DNA from: an uncultured Lachnospiraceae bacterium
Lineage (GTDB): Bacteria; Bacillota; Clostridia; Lachnospirales; Lachnospiraceae
Direction of reading: 5' to 3'
DNA: 9,486 nucleotides
Assembly (NCBI GenBank): GCA_902767065.1
Contig: CACXFW010000231.1
Coordinates: 1-9,486 of the forward strand
This document shows positions 1-6,892 of this stretch, piece after piece. The notes beneath the pieces were generated by a model that was not told the origin of the DNA, made no database searches, and saw only the letters and a program-made list of their open reading frames with translations. Numbering within the stretch: position 1 is the stretch's first letter; each line of letters opens with the position of its first letter. Position numbers and translations under genes: made by a program.

Positions 1-135
1 GTGTTCTTCGCTGTGGGCGGACAGAGCGGTTTCACCGCTTGTCCGCCCCCTGGAACCGCTCAGATCCGTCAGATAAGCAAGCTTATCTGTCTGGATCATG
101 AGCAATTCCAGGAGGTGCTGAATAATTACAGATAA
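1..135 (+). CDS. Possible 3' end of an upstream gene, unrecognised
   Basis: One reading frame is open from the left edge to a TAA at 133-135, giving 44 residues that end in FQEVLNNYR. The stop lies 24 bases before the next start, which fits an operon. Against this, two near-perfect hairpins occupy positions 15-97 of the same stretch, which is unusual for coding DNA. The other two forward frames are also open for 24 or more codons, so an open frame of this length is weak evidence. I do not recognise the peptide. It may equally be an untranslated structured leader. Confidence 0.25.
   Translation: MFFAVGGQSGFTACPPPGTAQIRQISKLICLDHEQFQEVLNNYR
15..97 (+). other. Two tandem strong hairpins upstream of the kinase-like gene
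   Basis: The first hairpin pairs 15-29 with 35-48: nine pairs (GGGCGGACA with TGTCCGCCC), a bulged G at 24, five more pairs (AGCGG with CCGCT) and a TTTCA loop. The second pairs 70-77 with 82-89 (CAGATAAG with CTTATCTG) around a four-base loop, with an outer five-pair stem of 63-67 with 93-97. Neither is followed by a T run on either strand, so they are not ordinary intrinsic terminators. They could be a structured mRNA leader, a 3'-end stabilising structure of the preceding gene, or an intergenic repeat unit. The structure is read directly; its role is unknown. Confidence 0.5.
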
Positions 136-159
136 AGGAAAAGGAAGGAGGGGGCAGGC

Positions 160-843
160 ATGGAGAATTACATTATCACCATCTCCCGCAGGTTTGCGAG
201 CAAGGGGCACGAGATCGCGGGCCGGATGAGCGACATTCTCGGGATTCCGGTGTATGACCGCAGCGCCGTGGAAGCCAGGGTCCAAAGCCTGGAGACCATG
301 GAACGCCTTCCGGAAGATGCGGATCAGGACGCCGCCAGGGAGCGCGGCAGGGCAGACAGTGGAGGCAGAGGCCTGTTTAAGGGACTTTTGCGGCGCGAGA
401 TCCGGGACGAGCTGCGCGATGAAGCCCAGCTTGAGTTCGAGCGGCAGAGCGAAGTGATCCGATCCCTTGCCGATGAGGGCCCGTGCATCATCCTGGGCCG
501 CTGCGCGGACCAGATCTTCGAGGAGCACCCCCGTGCGCTGCATATTTTTATCTATGCCCGTGACGAGGACCGGATCCGGAATACGATGGACATGCTTCAC
601 ATCCAGGAAGAGGAGGCCAGGGTGATGCTGCTGAATGAAGACAGGGCGAGGGACGCATACAGGAAAAGGTTCTTAACCCATCCTTCGGATGAAGTGACCG
701 GGCGGCATATTCTGATCGATTCGGGAAAGCTCGGCGTTGAAAAATGCGCGGATCTTCTGGTCCAGGCGGCAAAATATCTGTTTCTGGAAGAAGTTTTGTC
801 CGCGGTAAGATACAAAGATCCTGCAGGGGAGGAAAGGCGATGA
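160..843 (+). CDS. Cytidylate-kinase-like family protein
   Basis: This 227-residue cytosolic protein resembles the cytidylate-kinase-like family, P-loop proteins related to CMP kinase whose exact substrate is generally not established. The N-terminal strand and loop ITISRRFASKGHEIA (residues 6-20) sit where relatives carry an ISR-x-x-GSGG-x-E-I-A type P-loop. Here GSGG is replaced by ASKG, so nucleotide binding is uncertain. Other family-like landmarks are IPVYD (about 29-33), the ILGRCAD segment (111-117) and a C-terminal IDSGKLGVE segment (186-194). A charged stretch at about 48-70 looks like a flexible insertion. The start is fixed by a strong ribosome-binding site (AAGGAGG at 144-151). 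The last four bases overlap the start of nrdR (ATGA at 840-843), so the two are probably translationally coupled. Family assignment is fairly firm; phosphorylation of CMP is only an inference. Confidence 0.75.
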   Translation: MENYIITISRRFASKGHEIAGRMSDILGIPVYDRSAVEARVQSLETMERLPEDADQDAARERGRADSGGRGLFKGLLRREIRDELRDEAQLEFERQSEVIRSLADEGPCIILGRCADQIFEEHPRALHIFIYARDEDRIRNTMDMLHIQEEEARVMLLNEDRARDAYRKRFLTHPSDEVTGRHILIDSGKLGVEKCADLLVQAAKYLFLEEVLSAVRYKDPAGEERR

Positions 844-1289
844 GATGTCCGTTCTGCGGAAGCGATGATACGAGGGTCACAGACTCAAGGCCGGTGGAGG
901 AGACGAATTCGATCCGGCGCAGGAGGCAGTGTGACAAGTGCGGGAAGCGGTTTACGACGTATGAGAAGATCGAAGCCATTCCCCTGGTGGTTGTCAAGAA
1001 AGACAGCACCAGGCAGCAGTATGACCGGAGCAAGATCGCGTCCGGCGTCATGCGGGCCTGCTATAAAAGGCCGGTTCCGATCGGCCAGATTGAATCCATG
1101 ATCGACCGTGTCGAGGCGGATATCTACAGCCGCAGAACCTCGGAGGTGAGCAGCAGCGAGATCGGTGAGATGATCATGATGCATCTGAAGGACCTGGATC
1201 CGGTCGCATACGTCAGGTTTGCTTCCGTTTACAGGGAGTTCAAGGATGTTGGTACCTTTATGGATGAGTTAAAGTCACTGATTGATTGA
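840..1289 (+). CDS. nrdR: Transcriptional repressor NrdR
   Basis: NrdR is the nucleotide-sensing repressor of ribonucleotide reductase operons. The 149 residues match the family's usual length of about 150. The N-terminal zinc ribbon has its four cysteines at C3, C6, C31 and C34, with the typical basic stretch SIRRRRQC just before the second pair. The following ATP-cone domain covers about residues 46-136 and is the part that binds ATP or dATP in characterised homologues. The ATG at 840 is chosen because the zinc ribbon begins there and a GGGGAGG ribosome-binding site lies just upstream. The same frame stays open back to 744, but that extension lies inside the kinase-like gene and would precede the conserved N-terminus. 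No NrdR-box pair or reductase gene is visible in the window, so its targets are elsewhere. It is followed after 17 bases by the giant scaffold gene. Confidence 0.96.
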   Translation: MRCPFCGSDDTRVTDSRPVEETNSIRRRRQCDKCGKRFTTYEKIEAIPLVVVKKDSTRQQYDRSKIASGVMRACYKRPVPIGQIESMIDRVEADIYSRRTSEVSSSEIGEMIMMHLKDLDPVAYVRFASVYREFKDVGTFMDELKSLID

Positions 1290-1306
1290 CTGAGTGAGGT
1301 TTCATC

Positions 1307-4300
1307 GTGCGAAGACGCCTGGAACAGCTTCTGAATGAGGCATTTGAATATGATCCGCCCAGACTGGTGTATGAACCGTCTTCCGTGGAGCGCGGAGCGA
1401 GCCCGGGTGCACAGTTTCAGGGCAGCCTGCATGTTTCGCATCCGGATGAGAAGCGGTGCAAGGGATTTGTGTATTCCTCCAGCCCCAGGGTTGTTTTGGA
1501 TACGACGGACTTCTACAGCGCGAAGTCAGAGATCCGGTATCATGTGGATCTGACCGGCTTTGAGGCGGGGCAGAAGATCGAAGGAAGGTTTACGATCTGC
1601 AGTGAGCTTGGGGAGGAGACGATTCCGTACTGCTTCTTCATTGAAGGAGGGAAAGAGCCGGAGCAGACGATGGATACGGATGCGCTGGCCCAGCTGGCGC
1701 AGTCGGATCTGAACGCTGCGGCACAGGTATATGGATCGGAGCAGTTCGGGAAATCCCTTGAGGCGGGGAACTATGAGATGCTGACACTCTGGAATGCGCT
1801 TCCCAGGGATGAGGAGCCGAAGAGGGCTCTGGAGCAGTTCCTGATCGCCGCGCAGAAGAAGGAGATGATCGAGCTGTTTCTTTCGAGGCAGACGCAGCGG
1901 ATTGTCAATCCGGAAGGGACGATCCTCGAGGAGGTCACGCTTTCGAAGAGTACCTGGGGCTATCTGGAAATAGAGATTTCCTCGGATGCGAGATTCTTAC
2001 GGGTAGAGAAGAAGTCTGTCACAACGGAGGAGTTTCTCGGCTCCGAATGGCCGCTTAGATTTGTCGTGGATTCCAACTTCCTCCATGCCGGGCGCAATCT
2101 TGGCAGGATTACCGTGCACACCTGTTATCAGACGCTTGCACTGGAGCTGTGCGTCGAGGTGAAGAAGGACGCGGATCTTCGCGCGCACCGTGTCAGGAAC
2201 GTCATGACCAGAAAGGCGATAACCCTGTATCTGGATTATCGTCTGGGAAGGATCGACCTGCATCAATGGGCAGAGCGCACGAGCAGTGTGATTGACAGCT
2301 ATAAGCGTTCGGGCGGGAAGAATCTTCTCGCCGATCTTCTGGGTGTGTTTGTGCTGCTGTCGGATGGGAAGCGATCCTCGGCGGAGCGTGAGCTGCACCG
2401 GATCGAGCGAAATTCAAAGATCCTTTCGGATGCCAACGCACAGGCGGTATGGCTCTACCTGTCGACCTTTTTCTCCCGCGAAGAGGCATACAGGATGCAG
2501 GTGAGAGAACAGCTGATGGAGCTTTCCCTGAGACACCGCTCCTCCTGGCTGATCCGGTGGGTGACCCTGTACCTTATGGAGGGAGAGGCGGGATCGGACG
2601 CGGGAAAGCTGGACCTGATCCTGCGTCACGTGGAACAGTTCAGCGCAAGCCCGATCCTTCTTCTGGAAGGGGTGCAGATTGTCCGGAAGAACCCGTTCCT
2701 GCTTCATGAATGGACACCGGGAGCGCGCATGCTCATGAACTGGGCGGTCAGGGAGAAGATTCCGGATGAGCGTCTGATCCTTCACTGCATGAACCTGATC
2801 CGCCGGCGGGGCGGGTTTGATCCGGTGACCTTCCGCATGCTGGAGAAGTGCTATGAGGACACCCGCATGGATGATGTGCTGGCTGTCCGCGTCCAGATGG
2901 CAATTGACGGGGAAAAGACACAGATCAGATACTTTCCCATGTACCAGACCGCAGTCGCCCGTGACCTCAGGATCACCGGTCTGTACGAATACTATATGCA
3001 GACCATGAGCGAGGTCAGGATCGAACAGATGCCGCAGGTCATCCGCCGGTACTTTGTCATGAATGAGACCATGGACTGGCGCAGGAAGGCTCACATCTAC
3101 CGGAATCTGTCCGATTCGGAGGACAGCATCCCGCAGATTTTTTCCGCAATGCGTCCGGGGATGGAGAAGTTCATGACGGACCAGATCCAGATGGGGCGGA
3201 TCAGCGAGGATCTTGCGGTCCTGATCAGCAGATACCTCAACCGGAGAATGGTGACGCCGCAGCTTGCAAGAAAGCTGATCCGCCTTCTGTTTACCTTTGA
3301 GGTAGACTGCCTGAATCCGGATATGAAGCGCGTGATTGTAAGCGATGTCAGAAAGAGCAGGGAGCATATCACCCCGATCGAAAACCATATGGCGCAGGTA
3401 AGGATCTATTCGGAGCAGTCCCGGATCCTGCTGGAGGATGAGCAGGGGAGAAGGTATGCTTCCACCGATCTTTATATGGCGCGCCATCTGCTCAATGACA
3501 CCGATATCATGAATCTGTGTTTGTCGGCGGCGCCGGATGATCCGCACCTTGTGATGTTCTTTACCCTGAATCCAATGGGAGGACAGCCGATTACGCACAA
3601 GACCCTGAAGTATTTTCTGGAAGGCGTGCGGATGGCTGCGTTTTCTGAGAGCTACCGTACCCAGCTCAAGACCTGGCTCCTGGAGTATTACTGCAGCAAT
3701 CCGGAGGAAGAGACGCTGCAGGGCTTTTTAAGGCAGATCGATACGGACACTTACGTCCGGATCAACCGGACACAGCTTCTGTCCCTTCTGACCCAGGACG
3801 GAAGGTATGAAAAGGCCTGGTCGATTCTTGAAAAATACGGAACAGGCGGGGTGGATCTGAACCGTCTGATGAGAATTCTGTCGCAGACGGTCATCGCCAG
3901 AGAATATGAGGAGGACAGGACCCTGCTTGCGTTCTGTGCCCAGCTGTTTGCCGCCGGAAAGGTGGAGGAGCATATCCTCATCTATCTTCTGATGTATTAC
4001 GAAGGCTCTGTGGAGAGCATGAAGAATCTCTGGAGGGTCGGCCGGGAGTATGAGCTGGAGACGATCAATCTGGAGAAAAAGATCCTGAGCCTGATTCTGT
4101 TTATGCGGCAGGGCAGTGAGAACAGCGAAAGGATCTACCGGTCCTACCGCAGATCCCTGGGAAGCCGCAGGATCTGCCAGGCATACGTGATTCTTCGCAG
4201 CTATGAATACCTGGTCAAGGGAAAGCCTGTCTCCGAGGTGGTTTTCGAGGACTGTCTGACCGATTATGAAAAGGGCGGAAAGCTGCCGGATGTCTGTGCG

Positions 4301-4840
4301 CTTGCGCTCCTGCAGTACCTGAGCCGGCTGACGGAGTACACGAAGGAGCAAAGAGAAGCGGCGGTCAGCCTCCTGAAGAAATACTCCGCGCGCGGAATCC
4401 GGTTTGCGTTTTTCCTGCGGTTTCCTTATGAGATGCGCTCGACTCTCGGATGCGAGGACCGGGTGTTCTGTGAGGCTGTTGCGGATCCGAAGAGCAAGGT
4501 CGTTCTGTTTACCCGGACCCGTTATGAAAATGAGCCCTTCCAGGAGACGGTGATGACGGACGTGTTTGAAGGAATCCGTGTCCGGGAGTTTGTATTGTTT
4601 GAGGGGGAACAGCTTGAGTGCTATACGGAGGAGATCAGGGAAAACGGGGAGAAGCTGGTCAGCGCGCATCGTTTTCTGAAGGCGGAGAAGATTCCGGAGG
4701 AACTGAGGACGAGCCGGTACGGGAGACTGACACAGATGTCAAAGCTTCTGGAGGAAGGCGATGAGAAGCGCTTCCAGGAGGAGCTTAAGGAGTACAGACA
4801 GCTGGACAGTCTCACCAGGGAGATCTTCACGCTGATCTGA
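1307..4840 (+). CDS. Giant beta-sandwich and alpha-solenoid protein, DUF5717-like
   Basis: The function is unknown. From memory this matches the DUF5717 family of Lachnospiraceae proteins of about 1200 residues (here 1177). I see no signal peptide or membrane segment, so it is probably cytosolic. Domains inferred from residue pattern are: a beta-rich, immunoglobulin-like segment at about 18-115; a helical linker at 118-200; a second beta-rich segment at about 205-288; a very long helical region from about 296 to 1010, with many short amphipathic helices as in TPR-like solenoids; a beta-rich C-terminal segment at about 1030-1125 containing FVLFEGEQLECY; and a charged helical tail. No catalytic motif is evident. 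Such an architecture suggests a scaffold or protein-binding platform. The start is GTG, supported by GAGG at 1296-1299 and by the position 17 bases after nrdR. Its UGA stop is followed by C and lies in the same frame as the next gene. Confidence 0.8.
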   Translation: MRRRLEQLLNEAFEYDPPRLVYEPSSVERGASPGAQFQGSLHVSHPDEKRCKGFVYSSSPRVVLDTTDFYSAKSEIRYHVDLTGFEAGQKIEGRFTICSELGEETIPYCFFIEGGKEPEQTMDTDALAQLAQSDLNAAAQVYGSEQFGKSLEAGNYEMLTLWNALPRDEEPKRALEQFLIAAQKKEMIELFLSRQTQRIVNPEGTILEEVTLSKSTWGYLEIEISSDARFLRVEKKSVTTEEFLGSEWPLRFVVDSNFLHAGRNLGRITVHTCYQTLALELCVEVKKDADLRAHRVRNVMTRKAITLYLDYRLGRIDLHQWAERTSSVIDSYKRSGGKNLLADLLGVFVLLSDGKRSSAERELHRIERNSKILSDANAQAVWLYLSTFFSREEAYRMQVREQLMELSLRHRSSWLIRWVTLYLMEGEAGSDAGKLDLILRHVEQFSASPILLLEGVQIVRKNPFLLHEWTPGARMLMNWAVREKIPDERLILHCMNLIRRRGGFDPVTFRMLEKCYEDTRMDDVLAVRVQMAIDGEKTQIRYFPMYQTAVARDLRITGLYEYYMQTMSEVRIEQMPQVIRRYFVMNETMDWRRKAHIYRNLSDSEDSIPQIFSAMRPGMEKFMTDQIQMGRISEDLAVLISRYLNRRMVTPQLARKLIRLLFTFEVDCLNPDMKRVIVSDVRKSREHITPIENHMAQVRIYSEQSRILLEDEQGRRYASTDLYMARHLLNDTDIMNLCLSAAPDDPHLVMFFTLNPMGGQPITHKTLKYFLEGVRMAAFSESYRTQLKTWLLEYYCSNPEEETLQGFLRQIDTDTYVRINRTQLLSLLTQDGRYEKAWSILEKYGTGGVDLNRLMRILSQTVIAREYEEDRTLLAFCAQLFAAGKVEEHILIYLLMYYEGSVESMKNLWRVGREYELETINLEKKILSLILFMRQGSENSERIYRSYRRSLGSRRICQAYVILRSYEYLVKGKPVSEVVFEDCLTDYEKGGKLPDVCALALLQYLSRLTEYTKEQREAAVSLLKKYSARGIRFAFFLRFPYEMRSTLGCEDRVFCEAVADPKSKVVLFTRTRYENEPFQETVMTDVFEGIRVREFVLFEGEQLECYTEEIRENGEKLVSAHRFLKAEKIPEELRTSRYGRLTQMSKLLEEGDEKRFQEELKEYRQLDSLTREIFTLI

Positions 4841-4903
4841 CCGGAAAAGCAGGCACAGAAGAACCGGAGAACAGGGCAGAGGAAACAGCTGCCAGATACA
4901 ATC

Positions 4904-6067
4904 ATGGAAAATGAAAAAAGCACATTAATCGGAATACAGATGTCCGCGGAAGGCGCCCAGATTACCTGGTATGACAGCTCCCTTCCGGAGCCGCAGACGC
5001 TGTCCTTGCCCGGGGAGGGCGAGGACGGCCTGATGAAGGTACCCTCCGAAGCCTGGAAGGGAGCGATGCGTGGGGGAAGATTCGGAACCCAGGCGCTTGG
5101 GCGGTTTCTCCTGAGAATGATCGAAACCGTTCCGGGAGAAAAACAGATGAGGGACCTTCGCGTCGCTGTCACGGTCCCCAGCCTGACACAGAGCCTGGGA
5201 GACCATCTGGTCGCCGCGCTGGAGAGCATCGGGATCGAACGGCGGGACATTTTCCTGCAGGACTGGAAAACGAGCTTCTATTATTATGTGGTGAGCATGC
5301 GCCGGGAGCTGTGGAATGGGGATGTGGCCTTCCTGCGGGTGAAGAACCAGCAGATGGTCGGGAGCATCCTTCACATCGACCGGTCTGTAAAGCCGGGAGT
5401 CGTCACGATCGATGAGATTGCTTCTTCGGATGTCAGTGAACGCGCGCGAGGGTCCATGTCCGATGAGGACTGGGACAGAGAGCGTGACAGACGCCTGTAC
5501 GAGCTGCTGGGGAAGCTGTTCGAGCGGCGGACCGTTACAACCAGTTACCTGTACGGGAATTATTTTGACAGGAGCTGGGCCAAGCGTTCGTTCCAGTATC
5601 TGACTTTCCGCAGGCATGCATTCCAGGGGCAGAACCTGTTCTCAAAAGGCGCATGCTACTGCGTGATGGGAAGGCTTGGATATGTGAAGATGCCGGATTT
5701 CCTGTTCATGGGGGTTGACCAGATCAGCGAAAGCATCGGCATCCGCGTCAGGGTGCGCGGCAAGGAGCAGTACCAGGTCCTGATTCCGGCCGGACTGAAC
5801 TGGTACGAGGCGCACTGCCAGCTTGATGTGATCCCCGATTCCGAGCAGAGCGTGACGATCCTGACAACGCCGGCGGAAGGCGGGGAGACGGTGGCACATG
5901 TGCTCAGGCTGGATCATTTTCCCGAGCGGGAAAACCGCGCGACAAGACTGAGACTGACGATCTTCTTCACAGCGCAAAACCGCTGCGAGGTAGAAGTGGA
6001 GGACCTGGGATTCGGCGGATTCCATCCGGCGACGGGGCGGGTCTGGAAGAGACAGGTGATCCTATGA
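4904..6067 (+). CDS. Degenerate Hsp70/actin-like protein, DUF5716-like
   Basis: From memory this 387-residue protein corresponds to the DUF5716 family found next to DUF5717 genes. My reading of the pattern is a compact, degenerate Hsp70-like fold. The N-terminus (LIGIQMSAEGAQITWYD) occupies the place of the first phosphate loop but lacks its D-x-G-T-T signature. LRVAVTVPSL (about 86-95), followed by a helix, a glycine and a strand, resembles the segment in Hsp70 and actin relatives that leads into the hinge. The second phosphate loop (D-x-G-G-G-T) is replaced by FLRVKNQQMVGS. SYLYGNYFDRSW and the downstream FQGQNLFSKGACY resemble the adenosine-side and following segments. A beta-rich C-terminal region (about 280-380), with RLTIFFTAQNRCEVEVEDLG, recalls the Hsp70 substrate-binding beta domain. 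ATP hydrolysis is therefore unlikely. The ATG start lacks a good ribosome-binding site: GAGG at 4879-4882 is too far upstream. The stop overlaps the next start (ATGA). Confidence 0.75.
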   Translation: MENEKSTLIGIQMSAEGAQITWYDSSLPEPQTLSLPGEGEDGLMKVPSEAWKGAMRGGRFGTQALGRFLLRMIETVPGEKQMRDLRVAVTVPSLTQSLGDHLVAALESIGIERRDIFLQDWKTSFYYYVVSMRRELWNGDVAFLRVKNQQMVGSILHIDRSVKPGVVTIDEIASSDVSERARGSMSDEDWDRERDRRLYELLGKLFERRTVTTSYLYGNYFDRSWAKRSFQYLTFRRHAFQGQNLFSKGACYCVMGRLGYVKMPDFLFMGVDQISESIGIRVRVRGKEQYQVLIPAGLNWYEAHCQLDVIPDSEQSVTILTTPAEGGETVAHVLRLDHFPERENRATRLRLTIFFTAQNRCEVEVEDLGFGGFHPATGRVWKRQVIL

Positions 6068-6861
6068 GCTTTGATCTGTGTACGTCAAAGACCGCGGAGC
6101 GTCCGTTTTTTATCCGGAGCATCGGGACGAAGATCTATTCGATTGAGGAACTGTGCTGGTTTTTGTATCATAATCTTTGCCTGATTGACCAGAATATCGC
6201 TTCGCCGGATCTTGCCGCGTGGGTGCGGGATGAGCTGGGGCTGAAGAGCCTGGCGAAAAAGCTGTCCGACGCGCTGGAGCGCCCGGACCGGGATGTCAGC
6301 TATTTTGTCCTGCCTGTCTTTCAGGAGATCGGATACCTTCCCCCGGGGGATACGCGGCGCGTCAGGGAAGAGCTGACCCGCGTGCAGGTACAGCCGGAGG
6401 AGGAGAGGACAAAGACGAGGGCAGACTATCTGGTGAAGGGCGGACGTCTTCAGGCTGCTACTGCCCTGTACAGGAAGATTCTGGAAAACCGGAGCGAGGG
6501 GAAGCTCGGCGCGCCTTTTTACGCTTCGGTCTGGAACAACCTCGGGTGTGCCTTTGCGAGGCAGTTTTGCTTCCGGGAGGCTGCGGATGCATTTTTAAAT
6601 GGATGGAAAATGTCCCAGTCGAGAGAGCTGATGCGCAAGTATGTCAGCACGCTTCCGCTGTTTCTGACAGAGGAGGAATACCGGCAGAAGCTGGTTGAAT
6701 TCGGCGCGGACAGCGTGCTGACCGCCAGAATCCAGGAATACAATGCTTCCTGTGCGAAAAGGGCACAGGAGAAGGCACAGGCCAGAAGCCAGGGCGAAAA
6801 GAAAAGCAGCCAGGTGCTGGAGGAGCTGAAGGAGGAATACCGGAGGAGCGCATTTGGATGA
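6064..6861 (+). CDS. TPR-like protein of unknown function
   Basis: This 265-residue protein is probably cytosolic, with no signal or membrane segment. Residues 1-60 carry an aromatic-rich segment (KIYSIEELCWFLYHNLCLID) that I take as a conserved N-terminal domain, but I cannot name it. Two TPR-like helical pairs follow: about 119-141 (ADYLVKGGRLQAATALYRKI) and about 153-187 (SVWNNLGCAFARQFCFREA and after), with the small-residue and A/F spacing expected of TPR helices. The C-terminus (220-265) is a highly charged helix, probably a coiled coil. The start overlaps the stop of the Hsp70-like gene by four bases, pointing to coupled translation and a likely physical partnership. TPR proteins commonly bind Hsp70-type partners, which fits the neighbour, but no interaction is shown by sequence alone. 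Confidence 0.75.
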   Translation: MSFDLCTSKTAERPFFIRSIGTKIYSIEELCWFLYHNLCLIDQNIASPDLAAWVRDELGLKSLAKKLSDALERPDRDVSYFVLPVFQEIGYLPPGDTRRVREELTRVQVQPEEERTKTRADYLVKGGRLQAATALYRKILENRSEGKLGAPFYASVWNNLGCAFARQFCFREAADAFLNGWKMSQSRELMRKYVSTLPLFLTEEEYRQKLVEFGADSVLTARIQEYNASCAKRAQEKAQARSQGEKKSSQVLEELKEEYRRSAFG

Positions 6862-6892
6862 AGCGCCCTCTCCCGGCATTGAGGGATACGGG

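Noticed and set aside
744..839. Upstream extension of nrdR to the ATG at 744
   Set aside because: The conserved MRCPFC zinc-ribbon start is at 840 with its own ribosome-binding site; the extension lies inside the kinase-like gene.
2414..3598. Minus-strand open frame of 394 codons inside the giant gene
   Set aside because: It is opposite a continuous + strand frame with good coding character; its His-, Asp- and Gln-rich translation is typical of an antisense shadow in G+C-rich coding DNA.
3718..3732. T run after a G+C-rich stretch in the giant gene, possible terminator
   Set aside because: No complementary stem precedes the T run.
3728..4669. Minus-strand open frame of 313 codons
   Set aside because: Same reasoning: antisense to the scaffold gene, with no domain or ribosome-binding support.
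6098..6113. Six-T run near the start of the TPR gene, possible terminator
   Set aside because: The preceding bases do not form a stable stem next to the T run, and the gene continues with good coding character.
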